NCBI GenBank assembly: GCA_029298735.1
Contig: JANSLP010000051.1
Coordinates: 1 to 64,000, forward strand
From: Ophiostoma sp. CBS 140.51
Taxonomy: Eukaryota; Ascomycota; Sordariomycetes; Ophiostomatales; Ophiostomataceae
Reading direction: 5' to 3'
DNA length: 64,000 nt
In this document: in pieces, positions 11,601-22,237 of the stretch
Layout of the letters: each line of letters starts with the position of its first letter
Numbering within the stretch: the first letter of the stretch is position 1
Translations under genes and position numbers: made by a program
Notes under the pieces: generated by a model
What the model was told of the DNA's origin: nothing
Database searches by the model: none
What the model saw: the letters and a program-made list of their open reading frames with translations, nothing else

Positions 11601-14296
11601 CAAGGGCGTCTGCCTGAAGTGTTCGCATCCCAAATGCACGCGGTCGTACCACCCGACATGTGCCGCGGCGGCTGGTGTCTTTATCAACGAGGTCGATGCG
11701 TCTTCCACGTCTGGCGAGAGCGACAGCGAGCACTCGCATTCCCACCACTCGTTCGAGTTTACTTGCCGGTTCCAGCGCTCCAAGCGCGACCGGAAGCTGG
11801 ATTCGCTAGCTCTCGAGAAGATTGAGCGCATCCGCAACGCTGCTGCCGCTCTCCAGCCGGGTTCCATCTGCCAGATGCAGCTCTACCGCAGTGACATTTT
11901 CGCCGGCGTTGTTGTCGAAAACAGACCGGACGAGGAGTCTGTGCTTGTTCGCATTGTTCCAAGCGGGTATGTTCTTTCCGCAAGTGATTAAACTTGTCTC
12001 TTTTTGAGTATCTTTGAGTATCTTTTGAGTATCTTTGAGTATCATATGATTAACTATCCTACCCTACAGTGAGGAAGTCGAGGTGAGCTGGAAGTGGCTC
12101 CTGGTGCCTGATGCAGCTGACTACCGGCGGCTGCTCAAGACCAACCAGGCGGATTCCGCGTCAAACAAGGACCTAGAGGGTCAGCAGGGCCAAAATGCCT
12201 CGATGTGCCCTACCACTGGTGACGTGTTTGTTGAAGGTTTCACCTGGAAGCAGTTCTGCGACTGCGAAGGAACGTCGTTTGTGCCCGCCCCCGAACAAGC
12301 GAAGGTCGACCTTGACAAGGCTAATCAGCTCTGGCACTACCTTGGCAAGACGTCTACCGACGCCAAAGCGCAGTACACCAGCGACCTGGCGAATCCTGTG
12401 CACGATCGTAAGAGCAACTTCCTTGACTCTTTGCCACCGGTTGCTATTGTGACTGTCCCTGTCAACGCCAACCCGTCGCCCTTTGTCTTCACAGTGCCGT
12501 CCACGCCCGTCTCGGTGCCAAACCCTCACATCCAACAAGTCCCCGGCCAAACTGCAGGCCAGTCTGGCATCCAACCCTCGACTGTTGAGCCACGGCGGTC
12601 ATATAGCGTCATCAAGCCGCCCTACGTGCCCCACACCTCGCCCGTCGTAGTCGCATCTCCAGCACCGCCATCTATCACCCTCGCCTCCACTGCCGCCACA
12701 GCTGCTCCTGCCACGACTCTAGCTTCGACTGTATCCCCCGCTGCCCCCACCACAGCTACTCCCACTCCCGCGGCTATTGTTCCTATTCCTACTCCTGCTC
12801 CTGCTTCTGCGGCACCTGCCTCTGCGGTCCCTGCTCCTTCTGCAGTTGCCCCCGCGACACCTGCTTCTACAGCACCTGTCACGGCGACTCCGGCTCTAGC
12901 CCCTGCTCCCGCACTTGCGACCACACCGGCGTCCGCGCCCACTGCCGTGTCTGCCCCTGCATCGGCATCGGTATCGCCTCTGACTCCTCTCGACGGCAGC
13001 GCAAACAAGATCCGGAAGACCTCGGACGGCTTTGTTCACCCCCAGCAGCCTGCATCAAGAACGCACCAGCCTGGTCATCGGAACCGCCACCGGTCCGCAT
13101 CAGCGAGCCAGAAGGCGCCGTTTGGTCCGTACTTCTCCATGCCCAAGTCGGGTGCTGCCAGCCATAAGTTCCCTCAGATTCAGCACCCGAACCTGTCTCA
13201 TGGCTATGCGACCGTGTCCGCTGGTAAACCGCAGGCGGCCGGTGGCGCGATGTCGCCTCCCTCGGGAAGCACGGCCACCACTGGCGGTGGGAACAGTGTC
13301 GAGTCCAGCAACCTGGACCCAAGCAGCAGCAACAGCAGCAGACGGGACAGCATCATTCGCGGCCCGAACCGGGTCCGGAAGAGCAGCTCTGGCTCCGCCT
13401 CTCTCGCGGCGGCCGCGGCTAAGCTCCACAAGCGCAGTGCCAGCAGCATGAGTAGTGTCAGCAGCTTTGGCCTGGGTTTGGGTGGAGGACTACGAGGATT
13501 GAGCCGTCCGTCACCGCATACTAACTACATCGGCCCGCCTCCGGTGCCATCGTCGACGGCTTCATCTCCGCTCTTGTCGGCTCACAACATGAACTACAAC
13601 ACCCGGCCGGGCTCGTCTGTTTCGTCGTACGCCTCGTACGAATCGATCATGGGCCCCGGTATGTCGCCCCATTCACCCGGCGGTGTGGACGCGAGCCCGT
13701 TCATTGGCAGCCCTGGCCCGCAGATGGGCGCGTTCGACTTCTCGACGCCCTCGGGCTCAGCGAACGGTTACCAGCACCCTGGCATTCGTCCCCAATTTGG
13801 TGCCGCTTGGCAACAAAACTTCCATGCGCCGCTGGGTTCGTTTGCGCAAGAGATGGACATCAACTTCTCGCCCCCGTCGCCCATGTCGACTGCACTCGGC
13901 CTGCCCGCAGGTGGTCTCGGTGCCCCAGCCAACATTGTCCCAGGCCACCAAGGGTCGTACTTGTTCAGTGGTCCTGGCAATTTGGGTGCCGACTCGATGC
14001 TCCTTGGCGGCAGTGGTGGTGACTTTGGTGGATTCGGCACGATCAGCCCCCCGATGATCCCCGAGTCGCCCATGATGAGCCCGACGTTGGAGGACACCAC
14101 TCCCCCGGATGCAGGCACTACCCAATCCCCGGCTGAGCAGCTCAAGCAGCAGTTGCGGAGCATCTCGGATTCGTCCCTGCCTTCGTCCTACCGGCTTCGG
14201 TGCCTTCACCAACCCCGGCGTCGTCATCAAAGCCGCAGCAGCTTGAATCGTATCTTTACGAGCCAGCTGCTGGATTTGAGCTCAAACCCGACATGA
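8629..14296 (+). CDS. KDM4-type histone lysine demethylase (JmjN/JmjC/PHD, KdmA-like)
   Basis: A nuclear Fe(II)/2-oxoglutarate dioxygenase expected to demethylate histone H3K9/K36 by family. Three exons: 8629-9357, 9625-11966 and 12070-14296 (about 1765 residues). The first intron (donor GTGCGC, 267 bp) splits JmjN between FRDFKKF and MGKIDKYGMKSG; the second (GTATGT, 103 bp) restores SG-EEVEVSWKW. After an acidic low-complexity N-terminus, JmjN lies near residues 225-270. JmjC shows the iron ligands H595/E597 in HLED and H684 in GYHSGYNLGYNCAEA. An acidic stretch and a basic KKRKRTVRPSAKRRR patch follow, then Cys/His-rich extended-PHD modules (CCLC..., CLYC...CLKC...HPTC) near 836-950 and a Tudor-like strand. 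The last 700 residues are Pro/Ala/Ser-rich. The ATG at 8629 is the first in frame. The exact C-terminus is uncertain (a +1 frame offers a stop at 14244-14246). Confidence 0.9.
12004..12042 (+). repeat. Tandem TTGAGTATCTT units inside intron 2 of the demethylase gene
   Basis: Four copies of a 10-11 bp unit with core GAGTATC lie in the 103-bp intron (11967-12069), filling about a third of it between the donor and the acceptor CTACAG. Copy number is likely to vary between strains. Confidence 0.8.
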
Positions 14297-15957
14297 ACAA
14301 GCGATCGTGGTACATTTGCGCTCGATGGGATTCTACGGACCTGCGATGGCCAACAGGCATACCATCCGAACGATGAAGCGACATGCCCTGGGGACAGCCT
14401 ACATAGTGCTTCCCAAACCTCGTGAGGTTTGACTGGCAATTGCATCCCTTCCCGATTTTTTTTGGGCATACATCTTGGACGGGCCCGCACTGCTGCGGCA
14501 GGCGTTTGGGCGTTTTGGATTTGAAAAGGGAACCAAGAAAATCTCTCGCAACCCAACGCCCTTTTCTTGGAGTATGCATACTCGGCAGCTGGCGACGCAT
14601 TATTTGCAACATCATTTTTTTCTGCTTCTTTTTGCCCCGGTGGCCACGATTTCTATGTCGACGCCTTTTATACGATATGAGCACACGAAAAGAACCTGAC
14701 TTGTGTTTTTTTAACTGTTGGCACGATGATTGGAGTTTTCTTTTCTGATGTTGAAGCTCATTTGTTTTTTCACCCCCCCTCTTGGAATGCCGCGGCGTTA
14801 TCGTTGTTTTCTGTTTACTGTTTCACTTCATCTTACTATTATGCATTCACTTCTTTCCACCTTGCCCCCAGACGGCAATTTTGGTGCGTCGTTTTGTCAT
14901 TGTCTTGGAGTTTGCTCCTACCGGTACCGATTAGAGGGCATTCTTATCCTGTTCCTTCCTACGCACAACGGACGAGCCAAAAATTCTCTCATAACGACCA
15001 CAACGACTCGCAATGACACGATTTTTTGATCGAAAAACGAAAACATCCAAGAAGTAACTCGGCCGTGCCTTCAGCGCCAGTATTCGTTCGCATAAACACG
15101 ACGTGAGCTCACGATTTCGCTTTTACAACGATATATGCAACCGGAGTTTTACCTTTTCATCACCTTTTATGCATTCGTTTTTTCGTCTTTCACCATTCCC
15201 CCGAACCCCCATAACAACAACACAACTCCGCTTCCTTTCAACATAAGGCGGGCATTAGATAGAATTTTAGGATAGATAAAACTTAAGCAGCAACGATCAG
15301 CCACGTTGAAAATGGGGAAAGGAGGAAAAGAAGAAACGAAGAAAAGAGGAGGAAATTTATTCAGCTCTCTATGACTTGCGAGACGAGAGAGGCTGCGGGA
15401 CTGGCCCGATGGGTTTCCGAATGGAAACGAAAGAAAGAGAAAAGGGGGGAAGGAGTTTAAGGGGAGAGAAACCAGAAAACCCTCAGGGGAAACACAGGCC
15501 CCGATCAAGCTGGCTGAGGGGGTCATTGAACGAAACTAGGCTTTGAAGAAAAGCAGTTTACAAATAAGCAAAAAACCCCTAATGAAATACAAAAATATTT
15601 TCAGAAATTCACTATTCCAAAGTAAACTTGGAAATTGAGTAAATACGATACGATATAAGTGAGTTACGGCACGAGATGTGGGAGAAGTACAATGTGGTAT
15701 AATAAAAAGTCAATTGGGTTATGAAAGCATCGCAAATATAGTGGGTACTACCATCTACTTTGAAAAGCCATTGTAAAAAGCAAACGAGTCAAGGCTATAC
15801 ACCCTGCCTTGAAAATGTCAACTGGTGATCCCCCAGTCATCAAAGCAGCTTTCCCAATCCCATTCTTAGCCTCATTATCGTCATTTCATCGTCATCGACA
15901 GGCATGTCACCAGACGGCTGCTGGCGTGCTGATCGCACTTGGCCGCTCTAGGTCGCT
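14297..15957. other. Convergent 3' region between the demethylase and aminopeptidase genes
   Basis: Contains the downstream parts of two converging genes. No coding frame is supported. Short stop-free stretches near 14422-15029 are T-rich and look like untranslated sequence. The tail toward 15540-15700 is AT-rich. Confidence 0.6.
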
Positions 15958-18900
15958 CTAGTTAGCGTAGCCGTGGGCGAGCAGCCACTTCTTCAGCTCC
16001 TCCGAGTCACGCGTGCGGTAGGCAGCACGGCCGCGTATCGTGTCCTTGACCGTCTCCAGTGTACGGTCAAAGGCCTTGGTGTTCTTGTCGGCAAAGAAGG
16101 CCTCAATCTCCTGCAGCGAGGCCGTGTCCGAGAACTGCGACAGGGACACCTTGATGAAGCGGTCCAGCAGGATGGGGTTGCCGGCCAGCTTACGCTCAAT
16201 GGCACCGGTCCACTCCTTTTGGACAAACTTCCACAACAGGGGGCGGGCGTGGGTGCGGTGGGCCAGGCCGCTGGCCAGGATGTGCGTGTCGGCACCAACG
16301 ACCGTGTTGGCGCCGTCACCAAAGAGGAAGGGCAGTAGAGACTGCTGGACGACGTCCTCGTTGTCTGTGGCACCAAGTGCAATCAGGGCCACCTCCTTGC
16401 CGTCGGGGGCAACAGTCGTCTTCCACTCGTTGAGCAGGAGGCCGGCGGTCTTGGGCGTGTCGTTGATGATGGCGGCCAGGAAGACGGGCGTGCGAAGATC
16501 GCCCTGGAGAGGGTTCTTGGCGGGGTCAGCAATGTACCCGTCGAAGCGATCCAGAGCCTCCTTGCTGAGCCTATATATATTGGTTAGCTTTCATAGTCTT
16601 TCAATACGCATACTATTCATAGTGGGCGAGACTTACGAAGGGTGACCGTTCCGGACGGCAGCAGTGAGCAGGCGCTTGCGGAGCTGTGCCTTGGTGAAGT
16701 CCTCGTTCTCTGGGAAGTCAAGACTGAATTCGGCCAGAGGCTTCTCGATGAGCTTGAGTGTGAAGGTCTTGAGACCCTTGTCAATCGTCTCATCGTCGCC
16801 GAAAACGCTGCTGATGACGCCGATGGCGTCGAGAGCCTGAGACAGAACGCGAACGTGCGACTCGTTGCCGAACCCCTCCAGGAATGAGAGGAGGGCGGGA
16901 GTGGTGGTGTAGCCGGCAAAGGCAAGTTCGGCGGCCGAGCCGGCAATCAGAATCTTGTCGGACGCGCTAAGGCGGTCCAGCTGCGTGCCCAGCTTGGCCA
17001 GACGCTCGGGAGGGTAGTTGACACGGTAGAAGCCAGTGGAGTCGGTGTTCAGCTTGTAAAAGTCTTCGTTGACATTGGCAATGATGTCCTCCTTCTTGGT
17101 CAAGGCCAGAGACTCGACAGAGCCCTCGGCTGAACCGACGCGGCCAGTCAGAGCCAGAGGGATCCACCACGTGGTCTCGTCGTCCTCGGGCATGACATCG
17201 CCCGTGGACAGGAAGCGGGACTGCTTGATGGCCAGCTGGCCATTCTCCTTCTCCGTAACGGCGACAACAGGGAAACCAATCTTTTCAATCCAAGAGCTCA
17301 TGAGGGTATTAATATCCTGGCCAGAGGCCTCGCTCAGGGCATCCCACAGTGCAGTCGTCTTGGCGTTGCCGTACTTGTGCTTCTTAAGGTAAGCAGAAAC
17401 GCCCTGCAAAAACACATCAGTGCTCAGGTGGTTCGCCAGCATGCGAATCACAGAGCAGCCCTTGAGGTAGCTGATGGCGTCAAACACCTGATTGACGTCG
17501 AGCGCATCACGCACAGGCACCTGGATGGGGTGCGAAGCACGCAGAGAATCGAGTTTGAGAGCACGCTCCATGCCCTCGTTGACAAACTGCGCCCAGACGT
17601 CCCAATCGGGATGCAGAGCCTCAGTGGCCAGCCAGCCGGCCCAAGTAGCAAAACCCTCGTTGAGCCAGAGTTCGTCCCACCAGTCCATGGTCACGAGGTT
17701 ACCAAACCACTGGTGAGCCAGTTCGTGTGCCACGACATACGCAATGCGGTTGCGGAAACGACCCTCGGATAGCTGCTCGTCGAATAGGATGGCGGTCGTA
17801 CGGTACGTCACTAGGCCCCAGTTCTCCATGGCACCGTGGGTGAACTCGTGGGCAGCTAGAATGTCGGACTTGGGCAGCGGGTAGTCAATGCCGAAACGCT
17901 CGCTGAAAAAGTCAATGTACTTGGGTGCGTGATCTAGTGCCCAGCGGCCCTGCTCCTTAAGGCCGCGGGTGGTGTACACGCGCACTGGGATCTGCTTGCC
18001 GTCGTAGCGACGGTCTGTGAAAGCTTCAATGTACTCGAAATCGCCGACAGCCCAGGCGAGCAGGTAGGTGCTCATGATCGGGGTGCGCTCAAATTTGACA
18101 AGCTTCTTGCCAGCCGGGGCTGAGGAGGTAGCAGCAGAGGCGTCCTCCTCCTTGACGGGCATGTTGCTGAGGGCCACGAGTTCTTCGGGAATCTCAATGG
18201 CAAAGTCAAAGGTAGCCTTGAGGTTGGGCTCGTCGAAACAAGGGAAGGCACGGCGGGCATCGCACGACTCGAACTGCGTGCTCAGCATGTAGTGGAAGTC
18301 ATTGTCGCGGGGAGTCGAAGCAGCTGCTGGGGGCGCACCGGCGGGCGGAGTGTACTGAGAGCGGTAGAAGCCAGCCAGATCGTGGTTCAGCTTGCCGGTA
18401 AAGGCGATGGAGAGTGTGGCCTTGGCCGAGGGAGGGAAGGCCTCGGCGCCGGGCTGCACAAATGTGAGGGTGGCCCGCTGGGACTTGGCATCGTAAGCAA
18501 TCCCGGCGGCCTTCTCAGAGCGCGTGCCCTTGGTGGCTTGAGCCTCAAGAGTGGCCGATGTGATGTCAATCTCAAGAGTGTTGAGAACAATCTCCGAAGT
18601 CAGCTCGGTCAATGCACCGTCGATGGTGACAGTGCCCTTGAAGGACCACTCCTTGAAGTCGAGGTCGGTGATTGTGAGGTCATAGTGGCTAGGCTTGAAG
18701 TTGCCAGGAAGGATGTCGCGATCGGACGCCATGTTGGCAAAGGCTGAAGAGAACGAAGAGCAGTAGCGAACTGACGAGAAACCGAGAAAAGTTGAGCCAG
18801 AAGCAGAAGCGAGCTTGTTTGGGAACAAAGAACGCGGCCTTGAAGCCAAAGTGAAGAGCTTGCTGAAGTGGCGGCTCTCCGGCGGGGCTGTGGGGAGGGA

Positions 18901-19278
18901 GGAAGAGGAAGGGTGTGGTGTCGTGGAAGAGGAAAACGAAGATGAGGGTGAAGAGGGAGAAGTGAGAGGGAAAAGAGAAGAAGAAAAAGATCTCGAGCTA
19001 AAAGCGGGAGAAGAAGAAATAGGCAGACAAGAGGACTGTGGTGTGATGCGTGGCCGCTTTGTGTCAAAAGAGGAAGTGACGAATGGCTTGGTTCTGTTCG
19101 AACTGGTCGAGCTTGCTGAGTAGGAGTAGCTTGCTCGGCTTGGTGTCGAGTAGCTCCTGCCGCAAACAATTGCTGGGGCTGCAGCAGCTGCTCGAAGAAG
19201 AAGGCGCGGCCCACCACCACTACCGGGCGTCGGTAGCAGCTGCCATGGTGATTGACTGTGGAGGGTTCTCAGTCTCAT
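15958..19278 (-). CDS. M1-family aminopeptidase (Ape2/Aap1, puromycin-sensitive type)
   Basis: A zinc metallopeptidase that removes N-terminal residues from peptides. Exon 1 is 19278-16637 and exon 2 is 16570-15958; the 66-bp intron has GTAAGT and a TATAG acceptor, and the frame joins NGHPS to LSKEALDRF. The GAMEN substrate motif is at residues 482-486 and the zinc site HELAH at 518-522 with E541 in WLNEGF, the complete HEXXH-X18-E set. The C-terminal ERAP1-like helical domain runs to the stop. Two starts are possible. ATG 19278 adds 182 residues beginning with an Arg/Ala-rich, mitochondrial-type leader and a Ser-rich linker. ATG 18732 begins MASDRDILPGNF, where family homology starts, and would give the cytosolic form of about 900 residues. 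The open frame upstream of 19278 has no ATG. Confidence 0.93.
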
Positions 19279-20409
19279 TCTCAGCTGGTGGTTATGGTTG
19301 TCGATAAGGGCAACAAGCTGTGGTGATTCCAGCGATTGTGAGGTTGCCACTCTTGCTCCGACCCCGCTCTTGTCAGCCGTTCCTGCCTTTCTGGAGGGAG
19401 CTGGTCCGCTTCTCTGGGCCGTCGGCTGTTTTTGCTTTGCGCCGCGGCGGCCTCCAGGCGCACAAATTGTAGATGAGACAGAGGCAAATGCTTGTGTTAC
19501 AGAATGCAATTCTGCATCATCTGCGATCGACTGCCAATAATACCGTGCCGGTCGGTCAGGCAGTGATGGTGATTTTGGTGGTGGTGGTTGTGTTGGCCGT
19601 ACTTTCCCGCTAGTTAGTGTGACCCCAAGAGGACTTTGGGGACAGGAGTCGTTGTCCGCGTGCCGTCGATTGTCCAATGGTCGCTCTTTCCAACAATTTG
19701 CCCATTGTTCTTTACGTTGAAGACGAAGATGTTGGTCGCTCCTTCTTCCCCTGGATCCCCTTGCAAATCCGCGTATTAGCGGTGCTGGAGCCGTAGACGG
19801 CAAGCGGCAGTACACGGCATGGTCGGTTTTCGTGTTGATGTGGTTTTGTGTGTGGTTTTCGTTGTCTTGGCTCTTTCCTGTGTTTGCCTCCTTCCTCTCT
19901 TTGCTTGTCTTTCCGAACGAGGCTATGGGTTACCTGTCCCAATTCAGCAGCTGCCGTGACATAGTGGCACCGACGGACTGGGAAGGCCGCGATTTTTTCT
20001 GTGGCTCCTTCCTTTTCTGGGGAAGAAAGACGGACAAGTCGAGAAAAAAGAATAAAAATAAGGGGTGAGAAACGAAGAAAATACGAGAGAGATGAGAGAA
20101 GAAAAAGAGCAAATGGAGTTCCTGGAAGGAGCCCTTTTGCACTTTCCCACAAATTTAAGCAAGGTCCGTGGATTCTAGTGCCTCCTGTCTTCCTTTTACT
20201 TCGTTGAAGGGCAAGCTACTGGCGGTGGAGATTTTCACTGTGGGAAAGAGCGGCTCCATCACTCCCCCGTCATACGACAATGCATACTTTTTCAACACTT
20301 TTCAACGACACTAACGATGTTCAATTCTTCTTCTGTCGACGACGTCCCGAACATCCGTGACTAAACTAACAAAATATAAAAGGTTATTATCCGATGGTCG
20401 CGCCAATAT
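19279..20409. other. Region between the aminopeptidase and hydrolase genes
   Basis: Holds the leader and promoter of the minus-strand aminopeptidase and the 3' end of the minus-strand hydrolase. The minus-strand frame continues open to about 19815 but without an ATG, so it is best read as a 5' leader. No other gene is supported. Confidence 0.55.
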
Positions 20410-21558
20410 TTATGATGACCCTCCTACCTCGTCGGCCCAGCGCAGCATCGCTTCCGCCATAACACCGCCCTCGATTCCCATCGCTAAATCAACGACGCCT
20501 TGAACGTGGACTTCACCAGGACAGACAACAACCTCGACGACCGGCTCGCGTTTTTTTGGAGCTTCGCCTGCGCCCATCATCTCGGCTGTGTGAATAATGT
20601 CGTCCCGGTAGATTTCGTCGCCACCGGCAGCCAGCAGCAAACGGTCTGCCCGTAGCCCTTGCCAGAATTCCCGATCACCCTCATCCGGCGCTGCCCAAAC
20701 TTCACCTGACACAGGCTTCCAAGCATTGGCAATGCGTGCCATACTGGCCTTGCTCAGCATATCTTTTCTCTCGTTCTCATCGTGACTGGGTCTTGTGGGC
20801 TCGTTGCGTGTACGCGCCGACACGGCCAGTGCACCGCGCAGGCGCTGAGTCTTGTCGCCTGGCTTGCCTGGCAGCGCACGAATGTGCGGGTGTGGCTTTT
20901 GGAGGTGGGCAAGTAGAGCCAGTGTCAGGTTTCCGCCGGCCGACTCGCCCGCGACGGCAATGTCATGGTATGGGATGCCATCGACGGTCACAAGGTGCCG
21001 CAGGGCAGCAGCGGCTTGAGCGAGCTGGGCCGGGTACGTACTGGCTGGGGCCAGGCTGTATTCGAGAACAGCGAGCGTGCGCACGCCAACATGGCGGGCA
21101 AGGATGTGTGCAGCCACGGGGCTGCTCAATGGCGAGACGAAGGCGCCGCCATGGAAGTAGAGGAGAGTCTGGGGAGCACCTTCGCGGGCCGCGCCGTCTT
21201 CGAGAGTGAGAATGTGGAGTGTGGCGGGGCCAAATCCGTCAGTGTCGGAGTCGGTCAGCAGCACAGACTGCAACTGTACTTGTTGGGGTTTGGCGTTGGC
21301 GTAGGATCGGACGGCATCGCCCGTGGTGCGGCGCTGCAGGTACTGCATCTCGCGCAGACTGAAAACGGTCATGAGCGAACCAATGCAGGTGACAATATTG
21401 CGCTTAAGGGCGGTGCCGTTGAGGCGGCCATTGGACCAGGACGCAATGGCATGGCGGGTGTATTCGTAAAAGAAGCTGCCGGTGGCCAAGGGAAGTGATA
21501 CCGCAAAAAGATGCAGCACCTCGCCCGTGGAGAGCTTTGGTGGTGTATGGCTGGCCAT
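20410..21558 (-). CDS. Alpha/beta hydrolase, HSL-like esterase (steryl acetyl hydrolase type)
   Basis: A 382-residue single-exon serine hydrolase likely to cleave small esters. An N-terminal hydrophobic stretch (LLHLFAVSLPLATGSFF-like, about 15-30) may anchor it in a membrane. The oxyanion-hole HGG is at 136-138 (YFHGGAF) and the nucleophile elbow GESAG at 204-208 (Ser206). Near the end, LLLAAGGDEIYRDD supplies a candidate Asp and PGEVHVQG the catalytic His, completing the triad. This order matches the hormone-sensitive-lipase/arylacetamide deacetylase group that includes fungal steryl acetyl hydrolases. The ATG at 21558 is the natural start. It lies upstream of, and on the same strand as, nothing closer than the MFS gene 680 bp away, so a functional pairing (modify and export) is only a thought. 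The natural substrate is unknown. Confidence 0.85.
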   Translation of the reverse strand: MASHTPPKLSTGEVLHLFAVSLPLATGSFFYEYTRHAIASWSNGRLNGTALKRNIVTCIGSLMTVFSLREMQYLQRRTTGDAVRSYANAKPQQVQLQSVLLTDSDTDGFGPATLHILTLEDGAAREGAPQTLLYFHGGAFVSPLSSPVAAHILARHVGVRTLAVLEYSLAPASTYPAQLAQAAAALRHLVTVDGIPYHDIAVAGESAGGNLTLALLAHLQKPHPHIRALPGKPGDKTQRLRGALAVSARTRNEPTRPSHDENERKDMLSKASMARIANAWKPVSGEVWAAPDEGDREFWQGLRADRLLLAAGGDEIYRDDIIHTAEMMGAGEAPKKREPVVEVVVCPGEVHVQGVVDLAMGIEGGVMAEAMLRWADEVGGSS

Positions 21559-22237
21559 GTGTACGTCGTAAGTTGTGAGGTGGGATGAAAGATGGGACGA
21601 ACGTCGATGTGAGGGAGAGCAAAAGTTCAGACTCGGTTGAAGCTTGGTGTATCTGTAGAGTCGACGTAGTTGAGACGAGTTGACGAGACAAAAGAAAGAA
21701 CAGGCAGCTGTTTAATGGCCCCTTGTCAAAGAAGGTGAAGTTAGGGGTTATGTTTGCTAAGGTGGGGGAGCTTGCATGCTCAATATCTTTGCTCTGGAGG
21801 TCGCAATCGGGCAACTTTGGGCGGCCCACGAGCCACTAATAGCTACCAGTACCGAGTACGAAGCTCTTTTGGCGGTTTTTTGCCCAAGAGACCGTCAAAG
21901 CTAAGTCGGAGCCCTGCAAGTTCCCGACATCCGTTGTACTTTTTACGACTTGTACGAAAGAAGAAGTTGTTGCGAGGAACTATGGGGTTGCGTTTGTATT
22001 GATTGACACATGTCGCTTGCTGAGACAATGCGTAATGTGTATGGTATCTTGGGGGTACTATAAATACAGAAAAGAGTTGAATCGCAAAAAAAAGAAAAAA
22101 AAAAAAATGGGAGATATTAAACACATCAAGAACAGGTCAAAACAATGGGTGTAGAAAGAGGACGCTGAACGCAGACAATAAACAAAAAGTCCAGTCTAAA
22201 TCAATCTATAAACTTGAGCAATTTTCGCATGTCTGCC
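21559..22237. other. Upstream region of the hydrolase gene
   Basis: About 680 bp between two minus-strand genes. It should contain the hydrolase promoter and the MFS terminator. It holds an A-rich run near 22086-22107. No coding feature is seen. Confidence 0.5.
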
